Shown here one piece after another: positions 27,601 through 36,848 of a DNA stretch of 64,000 nt. The stretch lies in NCBI RefSeq assembly GCF_042652345.1, contig NZ_JBHSJJ010000006.1, positions 248,001 to 312,000 of the forward strand. The letters run 5' to 3'. Positions within the stretch are counted from its first letter, which is position 1; each line of letters opens with the position of its first letter. The DNA comes from Negadavirga shengliensis. GTDB lineage: Bacteria; Bacteroidota; Bacteroidia; Cytophagales; Cyclobacteriaceae. Position numbers and translations under genes: made by a program. The notes below the pieces were generated by a model. That model ran no database searches. It worked only from the letters and a program-made list of their open reading frames with translations, and was not told the DNA's origin.

Positions 27601-29226
27601 CAGCTTCCCGGTCACAAAGTGGATGAATGGATCGGCCGGGTCCGTCACTCCACCCCGGGGGTTGGGCTGATTTCCCCGCCCCCGCACCACGACATCTATT
27701 CTATAGAGGATTTGGCCCAATTGATTTTTGACCTGAAAAATGCGAACCGGGAGGCAAGGATCAATGTGAAATTGGTATCATCTGCCGGAGTAGGGACCAT
27801 CGCCGCGGGCGTGGCCAAGGCCAAGGCGGACGTGATCCTGATAGCCGGGCACGATGGAGGCACAGGCGCTTCACCTATAAGTTCCATCCGGCATGCCGGC
27901 ATCCCCTGGGAACTCGGTCTGGCGGAAACCCAGCAGACTTTGGTAAAAAATGACCTTAGAAGCAGGATCGTTTTGCAGGCGGACGGGCAGATGAAAACAG
28001 GCCGGGACTTGGCCATCGCCGCGCTGCTGGGTGCGGAAGAATGGGGAGTGTCTACAGCGGCGCTGATCGTGGAGGGTTGTATCATGCTGCGCAAATGCCA
28101 CCTGAACACCTGCTCGGTAGGCGTGGCCACACAGGATCCTGAGCTCAGGCGGATGTTTACAGGAAACCCCGATCATGTGGTGAACCTTTTTACTTTTCTT
28201 GCCGAGGACCTGCGGGAAATCATGGCCGAACTCGGTTTCCGAACCGTGGATGAAATGGTAGGCCAGGCAGATATGCTGAAAACCAAAGACACCCTGGAGC
28301 ATTGGAAAATGAAGGAACTTGACCTCTACAGCATACTCTACAAAGAACCGGCCGGCAAAGAAGTGGGCATTTATCATCAGATGGAACAGGATCATGAGTT
28401 ACATGACATTATTGATCTGAAGTTGATCGATGCAGCACAACCTGCTTTGGAATACGGGGAATCAGTTAGGGCCGAATTCGGTATACTCAATATAAACAGG
28501 TCGGTAGGTACCATGCTTTCCAACGAAATATCCAAAAGGTATAAAGGAACCGGGCTTCCGGAAGGCACGATTGATTTTAAATTCAAGGGGTCTGCCGGCC
28601 AAAGTTTTGGTGCGTTTGGTGCGCCTGGGATAAGGTTTGAACTTGAGGGCGAGGCCAACGACTATTTTGGCAAAGGGCTGTCCGGAGGGGAACTGATTAT
28701 ATATCCTGACAAATCTTCCAAGTACAAAGCGGGGGAAAACATGATTGTGGGGAATGTGGCATTTTACGGGGCCATATCCGGTGAAGCTTACATTAGAGGC
28801 ATGGCGGGAGAGAGGTTTTGCGTGCGGAATTCGGGGGTACGGGCAGTAGTAGAAGGTGTCGGTGACCACGGCTGCGAATACATGACCGGAGGCGTTGCCG
28901 TGATTCTGGGAGAAACAGGAAGAAATTTTGCTGCGGGAATGAGTGGGGGCGTGGCTTATGTGTACGATCCCGGCGATAGGTTTGCTGGATACTGCAACAT
29001 GGAATTGGTCGACTTTGATCCCCTTGATGAAGAGGATGTAGAAAGACTTAAAGAAATGATAGAGAACCATTTCAACTACACGGGCAGTGGTATCGCGGAG
29101 AAGATACTGGACAGATGGGATGATGCGCTTCAATCCTTTGTGAAAGTAATGCCCACTGAGTATAAGAAAGCCCTGCAAAAATTAGCAGAGGCAAATGAAA
29201 GAATTGATTTGGAAGATACAATGTAA
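24682..29226 (+). CDS. gltB: Glutamate synthase large (alpha) subunit
   Basis: 1514 residues. N-terminal glutamine amidotransferase class II domain with nucleophile Cys22 after a short propeptide (EHDSCGIGF), which supports start 24682. Central domain and FMN-binding synthase domain (GGKSNSGEGGEDEARF near residue 910, KPGEGGQLPG near 970, DGGTGASP near 1060). 3Fe-4S cluster Cys1133, Cys1139 and Cys1144 in CIMLRKCHLNTCSVG. C-terminal GXGXG beta-helix domain (GSAGQSFGAFGAPG). It makes two glutamates from 2-oxoglutarate and glutamine, with electrons from GltD. Cytoplasmic. The gene for the small subunit follows 6 bp after the stop. Length is normal for the bacterial enzyme. Confidence 0.98.
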   Translation: MKFSEAKKTKSLYIPSLEHDSCGIGFVADIKGRKSHQIIEDALTMLVNMEHRGGCGCEPDTGDGAGVLIQVPHDLYAEECKKLGFQLPPFGEYAVGMIFFPSDHGRREECRDLFNDCIKDFGFELLGYRKVPTDNKGIGLTALSVEPKVEQVFIKQKEFKDSEHLERRLFVLRNFATHHIRKCVPGTDESFYMPTLSHKIVVYKGQMRTTQVRPYYADLQDERTVSAVALIHSRFSTNTFPSWKLAQPFRFIAHNGEINTIRGNVNWMKSKEVLLESSLFTAEELELLLPICDATHSDSANLDNIVELLTLGGRSLPHVMMMLIPETWQDNETMEEHKKAFYEYHASLMEPWDGPASICFTDGKVVGATLDRNGLRPSRYCLTDDDKLIMASEAGALPVDPSKVVLKGRLKPGRMFVVDLEKGRIISDEELKQEICSRQPYREWLNRHKHSISAFPAKNARVYPEEEKSLLKKQLSFGYTTEDLRVVLGPMSDIAKEPIGSMGADTPLAVLSHQSQHLSCYFKQMFAQVSNPPIDPIRERLVMSLFTNIGRFYNILDEKPEFCSHIHLPHPVLTNEDLEKLRNIKHSNFKSRNIHATFNPDGQAGRLEEAIDKICLKAEKAVREGFNILIISHRKVHEHRAAIPSLLATGAIHHHLIQKNLRAQTGIVVEAGDVIETHHFATLIGYGASAINPYLAFETISSISQQKNIYNSTEENEAMANYIHAIGYGLLKVFSKMGISTLQSYHGSQIFEALGIGEKVIDKCFEGTVSRIGGLSFDGLAREALVKHRLAYPEKPRPKTRLQEGGFYQWKRRGEYHLFNPDTVHLLQQSTKTNNYNLYKDYAKLINEQSKRACTLRGMFEFRKTRKPIPLEEVEPREHIFKRFATGAMSFGSISYEAHATLAVAMNRIGGKSNSGEGGEDEARFERKPNGDWENSAIKQVASGRFGVTSHYLTNAVELQIKMAQGAKPGEGGQLPGHKVDEWIGRVRHSTPGVGLISPPPHHDIYSIEDLAQLIFDLKNANREARINVKLVSSAGVGTIAAGVAKAKADVILIAGHDGGTGASPISSIRHAGIPWELGLAETQQTLVKNDLRSRIVLQADGQMKTGRDLAIAALLGAEEWGVSTAALIVEGCIMLRKCHLNTCSVGVATQDPELRRMFTGNPDHVVNLFTFLAEDLREIMAELGFRTVDEMVGQADMLKTKDTLEHWKMKELDLYSILYKEPAGKEVGIYHQMEQDHELHDIIDLKLIDAAQPALEYGESVRAEFGILNINRSVGTMLSNEISKRYKGTGLPEGTIDFKFKGSAGQSFGAFGAPGIRFELEGEANDYFGKGLSGGELIIYPDKSSKYKAGENMIVGNVAFYGAISGEAYIRGMAGERFCVRNSGVRAVVEGVGDHGCEYMTGGVAVILGETGRNFAAGMSGGVAYVYDPGDRFAGYCNMELVDFDPLDEEDVERLKEMIENHFNYTGSGIAEKILDRWDDALQSFVKVMPTEYKKALQKLAEANERIDLEDTM

Positions 29227-29232
29227 CGTGAC

Positions 29233-30711
29233 ATGACAAAGGCCAATGGATTTATGAAATATAACAGGGAGTTGCCAAAAGCTAAACCTGCCAAAGAGAG
29301 AATCAAGCATTTTAAGGAATTCTATGAGGAATTCAGCGATAAAAAGACCAAGGAACAGGCTGCAAGATGCATGGATTGCGGTATTCCTTTTTGTCACCAA
29401 GGGTGTCCTTTAGGCAACAATATTCCCGAATGGAATGATGCGGTTTACCACAGTGACTGGGAATATGCTGTGGAAATTGCTGAATCTACTAACAATTTTC
29501 CTGAATTTACCGGCAGGGTATGCCCCGCGCCCTGTGAAGGGGCTTGTGTTTTGGGTATCAACAAACCTCCGGTCACCATTGAATTCATAGAAAAATTCAT
29601 TGCGGAAAAAGGTTTTGAAAAAGGGCTTTATAAGCCTTTTGTCCCTGAAATAAGGACCGGCAAAAACGTGGCGGTGATCGGATCGGGCCCGGCAGGCCTG
29701 GCAGCAGCGGAGCAACTGAACAAAGCCGGACATTGGGTGACAGTATTTGAGCGGGACGATAGAGTAGGGGGGCTGCTTCGTTATGGTATTCCTGACTTCA
29801 AGATGGAAAAATGGGTGGTTGATAGAAGAATCGACCTGATGAAAAAAAGCGGTATTCAGTTCAAGACCAATGCCAATGTGGGGGTAAACATAGATGTTCA
29901 GGATGTGAAAAAAGAATTTGATGCCATACTTCTCTGCGGTGGGTCCACCGTCCCCAGAGATCTTGATATCCATGGAAGGGAACTGACGGGGGTTTACTTT
30001 GCCATGGACTTTCTTAAGCAGAACAACAAGCGGGTTGCAGGTGATAATATTCCCGAAAATGAGCAGATTATGGCTACCGGCAAAGATGTTGTGGTGATCG
30101 GCGGTGGTGATACGGGATCTGATTGTGTGGGAACGTCCAACAGGCAGGGCGCCAAATCCATCACCCAGATTGAATTATTGGAACAACCACCCCTGGAGCG
30201 GTCGCCGGATAACCCATGGCCTCATTGGCCAATGATTCTAAGGACATCCACCTCTCATGAAGAGGGTGTAAGGAGGAATTGGGCGTTGCATACCAAAGAA
30301 TTTATCGGTGATGATGAGGGGAAACTGAAGGGAATTAAAGTGGTAGAGATTGAATGGAAAAGAGATGATGGAAAGCCCCCGGCCTTTATTGAGAAAAAGG
30401 AAACGGAAAGGATCATGACCTGCGATCTGGCTCTTCTTGCGGTGGGCTTTATCTATCCGGAGCCGGAGGGATTGCTGAAGGAACTGAATGTCGAATTGGA
30501 TGGCAGAGGAAATGTCAAGTGTAACAACTACCAGTCAAGTGTTGACAATGTATTTGCTGCAGGCGATATGCGTCGAGGGCAATCGCTGGTGGTATGGGCC
30601 ATCTCTGAAGGAAGGGAAGCAGCCAGGGCTATGGACATCTACCTGACAGGCACCTCAAACCTGGAGTCCAAGAATGATTCTTTTATGAGCATCCATGACC
30701 CGGAGTTATAA
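29233..30711 (+). CDS. gltD: Glutamate synthase small (beta) subunit
   Basis: 492 residues. N-terminal Fe-S region with Cys46, Cys49, Cys54 and Cys58 (CMDCGIPFCHQGC) and a second set in CPAPCEGACVLG. FAD-binding motif VIGSGPAGLAAAE near residues 150-162 and NAD(P)H-binding motif VVIGGGDTGSD near residue 290. C-terminal AAGDMRRGQSLVVWAISEGREAA is the conserved FAD site. It transfers electrons from NAD(P)H to GltB. Six bp separate it from gltB, so the genes are cotranscribed. Ends before a 606-bp AT-rich gap. Confidence 0.98.
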   Translation: MTKANGFMKYNRELPKAKPAKERIKHFKEFYEEFSDKKTKEQAARCMDCGIPFCHQGCPLGNNIPEWNDAVYHSDWEYAVEIAESTNNFPEFTGRVCPAPCEGACVLGINKPPVTIEFIEKFIAEKGFEKGLYKPFVPEIRTGKNVAVIGSGPAGLAAAEQLNKAGHWVTVFERDDRVGGLLRYGIPDFKMEKWVVDRRIDLMKKSGIQFKTNANVGVNIDVQDVKKEFDAILLCGGSTVPRDLDIHGRELTGVYFAMDFLKQNNKRVAGDNIPENEQIMATGKDVVVIGGGDTGSDCVGTSNRQGAKSITQIELLEQPPLERSPDNPWPHWPMILRTSTSHEEGVRRNWALHTKEFIGDDEGKLKGIKVVEIEWKRDDGKPPAFIEKKETERIMTCDLALLAVGFIYPEPEGLLKELNVELDGRGNVKCNNYQSSVDNVFAAGDMRRGQSLVVWAISEGREAARAMDIYLTGTSNLESKNDSFMSIHDPEL

Positions 30712-31317
30712 CGGTTTTTCCATATAACTGAAAAACATGAAGGCATCTGTGTCTATTTTTAAGGCTTTTTTATCCCCGCTGACCACCCAGGCTGGTAAGT
30801 AAAAATTTTCGCTGGAAATTTATCAACAGGAAAAATGGCTACTTTTTCTGAATGGGAAAGTGTGGTCATTAGTCTGGTATTATTCTCCATTTCCGTTGCC
30901 TGCGATATATTTCCGCTTTTGACAGTTGCTGACCGGACAACTAAATAATTGTTGTCTATAATAATATTTTTTGGTAATAGACATCAATGGAATTTATATC
31001 AAGGTATACTACGGAATTCGTTATTTTTATTTTAAAAAACTTCAATTTAATAATTTAAAAAATAATTTAATATTAAACCTATAATTAAAAAAATTAAAAA
31101 ACTTTTTTTTATCGTTTAAAATTTATAATACTTTTAACCTCTTCTTAACAGGAAGGAAACATTTATCAATGGTCTTGATTTGCCGTCGGTAAAATCTTTT
31201 TAGCAGGTATTTTGGCCGAACAGGAAGGTCTTGTCCTTGGTGGAAAGTTTTACCTGATGACGATCAATTTTGGATGCTGACTAACAGTCAGAATTAATCA
31301 ACCTTAACTAACATAAT
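30712..31317. other. AT-rich intergenic region upstream of susC-like gene
   Basis: No gene is supported in 606 bp. Positions 31020-31130 are almost pure A/T. The region should contain the SusCD promoter and a long 5' leader. An inverted repeat is listed separately at 30936-30956. No ECF sigma/anti-sigma or SusR-type regulator gene is present. Confidence 0.5.
30936..30956. promoter_or_regulatory. Inverted repeat upstream of SusCD
   Basis: GACAAC-TAAATAATT-GTTGTC, about 360 bp upstream of the SusC start. Possible operator; too far for a core promoter unless the leader is long. Confidence 0.3.
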
Positions 31318-34300
31318 ATGAAAAAAGTGTTTCTAACGATGATGGCGATGGTGTGGCTTTGTTCCCTGCAGATGGGACTCCAAGCCCAAACCAGGACGCT
31401 GACAGGGACAGTCACCGGTGCCGGTGATGGTATGCCCATTCCCGGCGTAAATGTCTATGACAAGGGGACCAATGCTGGGGTTACCACGGATCTGGATGGT
31501 AATTATTCCATCAGTGTAACCAGCAGCTCCGTTCTGGTCTTCTCTTTTATCGGGTACCATTCACAGGAATATGAGGCGGGTAACCGCTCCCAATTGGATG
31601 TGGTTTTGCAGGAAGACGTGTCGGATTTGGCTGAGGTGGTGGTGACCGCTCTTGGCATTGAGAAAGAACGGAGATCACTGGCATATTCCATCAGTGAAGT
31701 CAAGGGAGACGACCTGATAGAAGCCCGGGAAATCAACCTGGGCGACCAGCTTCAGGGCAGGATCGCCGGTGTCAATGTGAGCAATATCGGCTCCGGTGTA
31801 GCGGGATCAAGCCGGGTGGTGATCAGGGGCAATACCTCCCTGACAGGAAACAACCAGCCGCTTTATGTGATTGACGGGGTGCCCATGGACAACTCCCAGC
31901 TTGGCTCCGCCGGTATGTGGGGAGGCGTCGACTGGGGCGATGGTTTGAGCAGTTTGAACCCTGATGATATTGAAAGCCTCAGTGTATTGAAAGGCAACAC
32001 GGCTGCGGCGCTTTATGGCTCGAGGGCTTCAAACGGGGTAGTTTTGATCACTACCAAAAAGGGAACCAAAAGGCAGGGGATAGGCGTGGAAGTCAACTCC
32101 CAATACACTGCCGAAAGAATCTTCAACCTCTTTGATTTTCAACAGGAATACGGGCACGGCAGTGCAGGCATGAAGCCCACCAACGCCGGTCAGGGAAGAG
32201 AGTTTGGCGGTATTTCCTGGGGAGCCCGGTTGGATGGTTCCCCGGTCTATCAATTTGACGGCGTAGAAAGGCCGTATAGTTATGCAGGGGACAATTTCAA
32301 CCGTTTTTACAGAACGGGTTCCACTTTGACCAATACGGTAGCTCTCACGGGCGGAAACGACAAACAGACTTTCAGGTTCTCCATGTCTGACCTCAGAAAC
32401 GAAGCCATTACCCCCAATTCAGGGATGGACCGTCAGACAGCCACTTTGTCAACGAATGCCAACTACGTGGAGAAGCTTACTTTAAGCGCCAAATTACAGT
32501 ATACCAGGGAAAATGTAAGGAACAGGGCGAGATTATCCGATTCCCCCGGTAATTCCAATGCTACGCTGGCCATACTGCCTCCCAATATCAATGTGGACGA
32601 TCTTCGGGGCGATCCTGACAAGCTGGGAGCCAGACCGGATAATGGAAGAGAGCTTCAGTACAATGATAATACCTTCTCCCAGAACCCTTGGTGGGCGGCC
32701 TATCAGTTTGAAAACTCAAATGTGCGGGACAGGATCATCGGTTCGGCTCTGGCCAGGTATGATTTCACGGATTGGCTGTATGCTCAAGCACGAGTTGGTA
32801 TGGACTGGTATACCAGCCGGAGAAGAAGTCTGGAACCCTATGGCACCGCATACAGGCAACTGGGGGCACTGAATGAAGAACAGATCCGTGTGAGGGAAAT
32901 CAATACCGAATACATCATCGGCGCCCAAAAAGAATTTGGGGATTTTAACGTCAATGCCTTTTTCGGCGGCAACATGATGGAAAGAAGTTATGAAAACCTG
33001 GGAGCAAGGGCAGAGAATTTTAATGTTCCGTTCCTGCACAGTATCATAAACGGTTCCAATCAATCCATCATATTTGACTTTAACCAAGAGGGTATCAACT
33101 CCATTTTTGGTTCCACTGAGTTTTCCTATAAAAACTTGCTATTCCTGAATGTAACGGCCAGGAATGATTGGTTCTCAACCCTTCCCGTGGATTCCAACAG
33201 CATCTTGTATCCAAGCGTCGGTGGTAGCTTCGTGTTTTCCGATGCCTTCATGCTCCCATCATGGATCTCCTTTGGTAAAGTGAGAGGTTCTTGGGCAGAA
33301 GTCGGAGGCGGGGCCAATCCTTATCAACTGGCCCTGAATTACAGCTTGGTAGGACAGGGGCACATGGGTGCTGCGCTGGGTAGGATTGACCAGACTTCCG
33401 TTCCCAACAGCATGCTGCAGCCTTTGACCGCAGGAGAATTTGAAGTAGGATTTGATATCCGTTTTTTGGATGACAGATTTGGTATTGACTACGCTTATTA
33501 TGACAGAACTACCAGGAATGACATCATTCAGACCACGATACCGAATGCCTCGGGTTTTGGACAGGCCACTGTGAATGTGGGTGAAGTGTCCAACAGGGGG
33601 CATGAAGTGTTATTTACAGCCAATGTCATCGAATCCCAGGATTTCTCCTGGAGTTCAAACCTTAACCTTTCCTACAATATCAACAATGTGGAATCGCTTT
33701 TTGAGGATTCCCGGGTCTTGTCGGTAGATGAAGCCAGGACAGGAGGCGCCTTCATTCAGCACAGAATACCGTATACCGACCAGAATGGCGTCTTTATGCC
33801 CGGAGGATACAGTGTGATTATGGGAAGAAAGCATCAGCGGATCAACGGCCAGAAAGTTTACGATGAAAACGGGTTGCCTTTGTTTACCGATGACCTCCAT
33901 TACTTGGGTTCAGGCATTTCCCCATGGGCAGGAGGCTGGAACAACAGCTTCAGGATCAAGAATGTGAGCGTGGGTATGTTGTTCGACTTTAAGTTTGGCG
34001 GATCCATCTATTCAGGGACCAATGCCAGGGCATATGCCACTGGCAATCACAAAGAAACACTGGAAGGAAGAGAAGATGGATTGGTGGTTTCCGGAGTGGA
34101 TGGAAACGGTGAAGAAAGGACCTGGAACATCGCTGCCAGGGACCAGTCTCTTCAGGGCATTACCACAGTTCAGGATTATTACGGCAGAATGGCTGAAATC
34201 ACGGAGAATTTTGTATACGATTCCGATTTTGTCAAGCTCCGGCAGGTAAGCATCGGCTATAACATCCCGACCCGTTTGTTGGATAGAACCCCAATTACCG

Positions 34301-34464
34301 GTATGAATGTATCGCTTATCGCCAGGAACCTGCTATTGCTGTACAGTAAAGTGGATAATATTGATCCTGAATCTACCTTTAATTCGCTGAATGGACAGGG
34401 TATAGAGTACTACGGTGTGCCTCAGACCCGAAGCTATGGTTTTAATATCAGCATGAAATTTTAA
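31318..34464 (+). CDS. SusC/RagA-family TonB-linked outer-membrane protein
   Basis: 1048 residues. Signal peptide ends at GLQAQ. CarboxypepD_reg-like domain at about 25-110 (LTGTVTGAGDGMPIPGVNVYDKG), plug domain about 115-235 with LQGRIAGVNVSN, VVIRGNTSLTGNNQPLYVIDGVPMDN and ALYGSRASNGVVLITTKKG, which is the SusC hallmark. Then a 22-stranded barrel ending in SYGFNISMKF with C-terminal Phe. It imports a ligand in a TonB-dependent way together with the SusD-like lipoprotein that starts 14 bp downstream. No glycosidase, lyase or regulator adjoins, so the ligand cannot be inferred from context. It follows gltBD on the same strand but has its own long leader. Confidence 0.96.
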   Translation: MKKVFLTMMAMVWLCSLQMGLQAQTRTLTGTVTGAGDGMPIPGVNVYDKGTNAGVTTDLDGNYSISVTSSSVLVFSFIGYHSQEYEAGNRSQLDVVLQEDVSDLAEVVVTALGIEKERRSLAYSISEVKGDDLIEAREINLGDQLQGRIAGVNVSNIGSGVAGSSRVVIRGNTSLTGNNQPLYVIDGVPMDNSQLGSAGMWGGVDWGDGLSSLNPDDIESLSVLKGNTAAALYGSRASNGVVLITTKKGTKRQGIGVEVNSQYTAERIFNLFDFQQEYGHGSAGMKPTNAGQGREFGGISWGARLDGSPVYQFDGVERPYSYAGDNFNRFYRTGSTLTNTVALTGGNDKQTFRFSMSDLRNEAITPNSGMDRQTATLSTNANYVEKLTLSAKLQYTRENVRNRARLSDSPGNSNATLAILPPNINVDDLRGDPDKLGARPDNGRELQYNDNTFSQNPWWAAYQFENSNVRDRIIGSALARYDFTDWLYAQARVGMDWYTSRRRSLEPYGTAYRQLGALNEEQIRVREINTEYIIGAQKEFGDFNVNAFFGGNMMERSYENLGARAENFNVPFLHSIINGSNQSIIFDFNQEGINSIFGSTEFSYKNLLFLNVTARNDWFSTLPVDSNSILYPSVGGSFVFSDAFMLPSWISFGKVRGSWAEVGGGANPYQLALNYSLVGQGHMGAALGRIDQTSVPNSMLQPLTAGEFEVGFDIRFLDDRFGIDYAYYDRTTRNDIIQTTIPNASGFGQATVNVGEVSNRGHEVLFTANVIESQDFSWSSNLNLSYNINNVESLFEDSRVLSVDEARTGGAFIQHRIPYTDQNGVFMPGGYSVIMGRKHQRINGQKVYDENGLPLFTDDLHYLGSGISPWAGGWNNSFRIKNVSVGMLFDFKFGGSIYSGTNARAYATGNHKETLEGREDGLVVSGVDGNGEERTWNIAARDQSLQGITTVQDYYGRMAEITENFVYDSDFVKLRQVSIGYNIPTRLLDRTPITGMNVSLIARNLLLLYSKVDNIDPESTFNSLNGQGIEYYGVPQTRSYGFNISMKF

Positions 34465-34478
34465 AGGCAGCAGTCAAA

Positions 34479-36026
34479 ATGAGAAATACCATGAAGAATT
34501 TGAAGATAAAACTAATGACATGGGCTACCGCCTGTATGGTGGTATTGGGCGCCTGTGATACGGATAAATTGGCCGATCTCAACATCGATCCCAATGTGGC
34601 CAATGAAATGGATCCCGGATTTGTGATTGCTTACTCACAGTTGCAGATTTCCGGTGAACAATTTGAAAACTGGAGGACCGTACTGATTTACCAGTCAACC
34701 ATGATCCAACACCTCGCTGCTTTGGCCACTTACTGGTCAGGGGACAAGTACCTTTACAACCAGGAGTATTCCGCGGCATTATGGGACCGGGCTTATACCG
34801 GTTACATCAAGGATCTGGTCAATTTGATAGACATCACTGACCCCACCGTGGAGGGCCAAGAAGAGCTTGTGAATTACCACGCCATAGCCAGGGTATTAAA
34901 AGTGTATTCATTTTCCAGACTGACTGATGTGTATGGGGACGTTCCTTATTCGGAAGCAGGGAAAGGTTTTGCAGACAGGAACTTCTTCCCTTCTTATGAT
35001 CCGCAGGAGTTTATTTATAAGGACATGTTGGCGGAGCTGGAAGCGGCCCATGCGCTGTTCGATGAGGGAGCAGCCAACCCCGGAAACCAGGATCTGTTTT
35101 ATGGCGGTAACATCAACCAATGGAGGAAATTCACCAACAGCCTGATGCTGAGGTTGGGAATGAGGCTTTCCGAAGTGGAGCCTGCCACAGCTGAATCATG
35201 GGTGAGAAAGGCACTGGAAGGGGGCGTATTCGAAAGCAACGCGGATATCACTTACATCCAACATACCGATGGTCCTGAAGGAATCAACAGGAACGGCATT
35301 GGCGAGGTGTTTAACTGGGACGGCTCCAATTTTACCACAGATGATCAGGGACTTCTGAGCAGGACGTTCGTCAATTGGATGTTGGAACGCAATGATCCGA
35401 GGCTGGAAAAACTGAGTTGGGTAAGAAACGGGGGTGAACCAAGGGGATTGCCCAATGGATACAATACCAATACCATCCAGGACGTGGACCCCGAGTTTAC
35501 CAGCATTGCCAGAAGGGATGACTACAGCAGGGTCAATCCGCTATTTGTGCTCAGGGATGCGCCCATGATTTTCCATACCTATGCGGAAACCGAATTCCTC
35601 AAGGCGGAAGCCATTGAGAGAGGATGGTATGCAGGCAATGCGGCCACCCATTATGCACAGGGCGTGCATGCTGCCATGAAAATGTATGGCCTGTACCATT
35701 CAAGCCTGGCGGTAAGTGATGCGGCCATCGACACTTACCTTGCGGAAAACCCTTATAACGCGGCCGAATGGCAGCGTGTTTTGGCGGAGCAGATATGGGC
35801 AGCTACCTTGTTCAATGAATATGAAGCCTATGCCAATTGGAGGCGAACAGGATACCCTGTATTGACTCCGGTAAATTATCCGGGAAATCAGTCCAACGGT
35901 ACCATTCCAAGGAGGTTAAGGTATCCCATCGGTGAGGCTGCCAACAATTCCGAGGCTTATAATGAAGTATTGAGCCGGCAAGGTCCCGACCAGTTTATGA
36001 CCAGGATGTGGTGGGATGTAGAATAG
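34479..36026 (+). CDS. SusD/RagB-like lipoprotein (SusD-like family 2)
   Basis: 515 residues. Lipobox LGAC with Cys26. TPR-rich SusD fold: LWDRAYTGYIKDLVNLID, AIARVLKVYSFSRLTDVYGDVPYSEA and YDPQEFIYKDMLAELEAA in the N-terminal half, and NWRRTGYP...RRLRYPIGEAANN near the C-terminus, which is the pattern of the SusD-like 2 family (PF12771 type). It forms the lid of the SusC channel on the cell surface. 14 bp from the SusC stop, so one transcript. A strong terminator follows at 36051. The start could instead be ATG 34491, which does not change the mature protein. Confidence 0.95.
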   Translation: MRNTMKNLKIKLMTWATACMVVLGACDTDKLADLNIDPNVANEMDPGFVIAYSQLQISGEQFENWRTVLIYQSTMIQHLAALATYWSGDKYLYNQEYSAALWDRAYTGYIKDLVNLIDITDPTVEGQEELVNYHAIARVLKVYSFSRLTDVYGDVPYSEAGKGFADRNFFPSYDPQEFIYKDMLAELEAAHALFDEGAANPGNQDLFYGGNINQWRKFTNSLMLRLGMRLSEVEPATAESWVRKALEGGVFESNADITYIQHTDGPEGINRNGIGEVFNWDGSNFTTDDQGLLSRTFVNWMLERNDPRLEKLSWVRNGGEPRGLPNGYNTNTIQDVDPEFTSIARRDDYSRVNPLFVLRDAPMIFHTYAETEFLKAEAIERGWYAGNAATHYAQGVHAAMKMYGLYHSSLAVSDAAIDTYLAENPYNAAEWQRVLAEQIWAATLFNEYEAYANWRRTGYPVLTPVNYPGNQSNGTIPRRLRYPIGEAANNSEAYNEVLSRQGPDQFMTRMWWDVE

Positions 36027-36050
36027 ATTAGAAAAAAAGAAAATTGCAAG

Positions 36051-36085
36051 AAAAAGGAGACCTGTATGAAAGGTCTCCTTTTTTA
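36051..36085 (+). terminator. Rho-independent terminator of the SusCD operon
   Basis: Stem AAGGAGACCT / AGGTCTCCTT with a 7-nt loop, followed by TTTTT, 25 bp after the SusD stop. Confidence 0.92.
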
Positions 36086-36848
36086 TGAGCCGTGCATGGC
36101 AACCAGCAATTCTTTATGCTTTAAAATAGCCTCACTAAATAATTTATCCCCCACCAAAACCCCTGCGAGGTGAATTTGTGTTTACACCATTATCCCTACC
36201 AATCCGCATTGGCTTTTAGGGTTTTCCCCAAGTGTAGCCTTCATTAAATTGGGGTATTTAGCTTCAGATTGCTTCCTACCGCCCGAAGTACCTTTAAGAT
36301 GGTATCAAACTGCGGTTTGGCATTTTCAGACAAAGCTTTATATAAGCTGGGCCTGCTTAAACCTGTTTGTTCCGAAATCTTGGACATTCCGATGGATTTG
36401 GCCACAAAGATCGCATGCTTAGCCTAGGATACAGATAGACTGGGGATGGGATTAAACAAAAGTAGACATCAGATTTAATAGAGATAGGGTATAGAGTATC
36501 CTTGCTTCTAACTTGCTTTTAACTTGGCTTTAACTTGCTTTTAATCCTAAACAATAAATCAAATATTACTGAGTAGAGGCAATGCTGGACAGTAGGCTTA
36601 TAGTTTGCGCTGCCAATAGAGATCGCTTCGTCGCGGAGGACGTCTCTGGCAATTAAACCGATAGGTTGCCGCTCCTCGCGAAGACGGGCAAGTTCTTCAT
36701 CGGTACGCTCAGGGGTGGATTTGAGGGAATGAAGCCGCGGCACTCTCATATTAAGGGATTGCACACCCTTTTCCTACGCGCCCCCTTCTTAAAAAGGGTT
36801 GGCAATGACGTATCAAAAAGTTAATTATGGTCGAACTCAGGTTGGCAC
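36086..36848. other. Decayed intergenic region
   Basis: Apart from the antitoxin fragment at 36244-36423 no intact gene is supported. A coding-like minus-strand fragment of about 33 codons (GVLVGDKLFSEAILKHKELL, about 36089-36181) is not identified. Around 36615-36720 and 36770-36820 are pieces resembling dispersed repeats of the type GCTTCGTCGCGGAGGACG ... GGCAATGACG. An 81-codon ORF at 36519-36764 overlaps these repeats and is probably not real. Confidence 0.45.
36244..36423 (-). pseudogene. HigA-type addiction-module antidote, N-terminally truncated
   Basis: About 58 codons ending at TAA 36244-36246: AKHAIFVAKSIGMSKISEQT, then GLSRPSLYKALSENAKPQFD, then TILKVLRAVG. This is the helix-turn-helix half of the short antidote family (TIGR02684 type) found next to RelE/HigB-like toxins. 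A stop codon (TAG) lies two codons before the fragment, so the N-terminal ~40 residues are missing. No toxin gene is visible nearby. Dead remnant of a toxin-antitoxin module. Confidence 0.75.

Noticed and set aside
28462..29178. Minus-strand ORF of 238 codons opposite gltB
   Set aside because: gltB is certain here; the antisense frame is open only because of codon bias.
30936..30956. Core promoter of SusCD at the inverted repeat
   Set aside because: It is about 360 bp upstream of the start; kept only as a possible operator.
36519..36764. 81-codon minus-strand ORF
   Set aside because: Lies over degraded repeat sequence, with no homologous pattern or signal.
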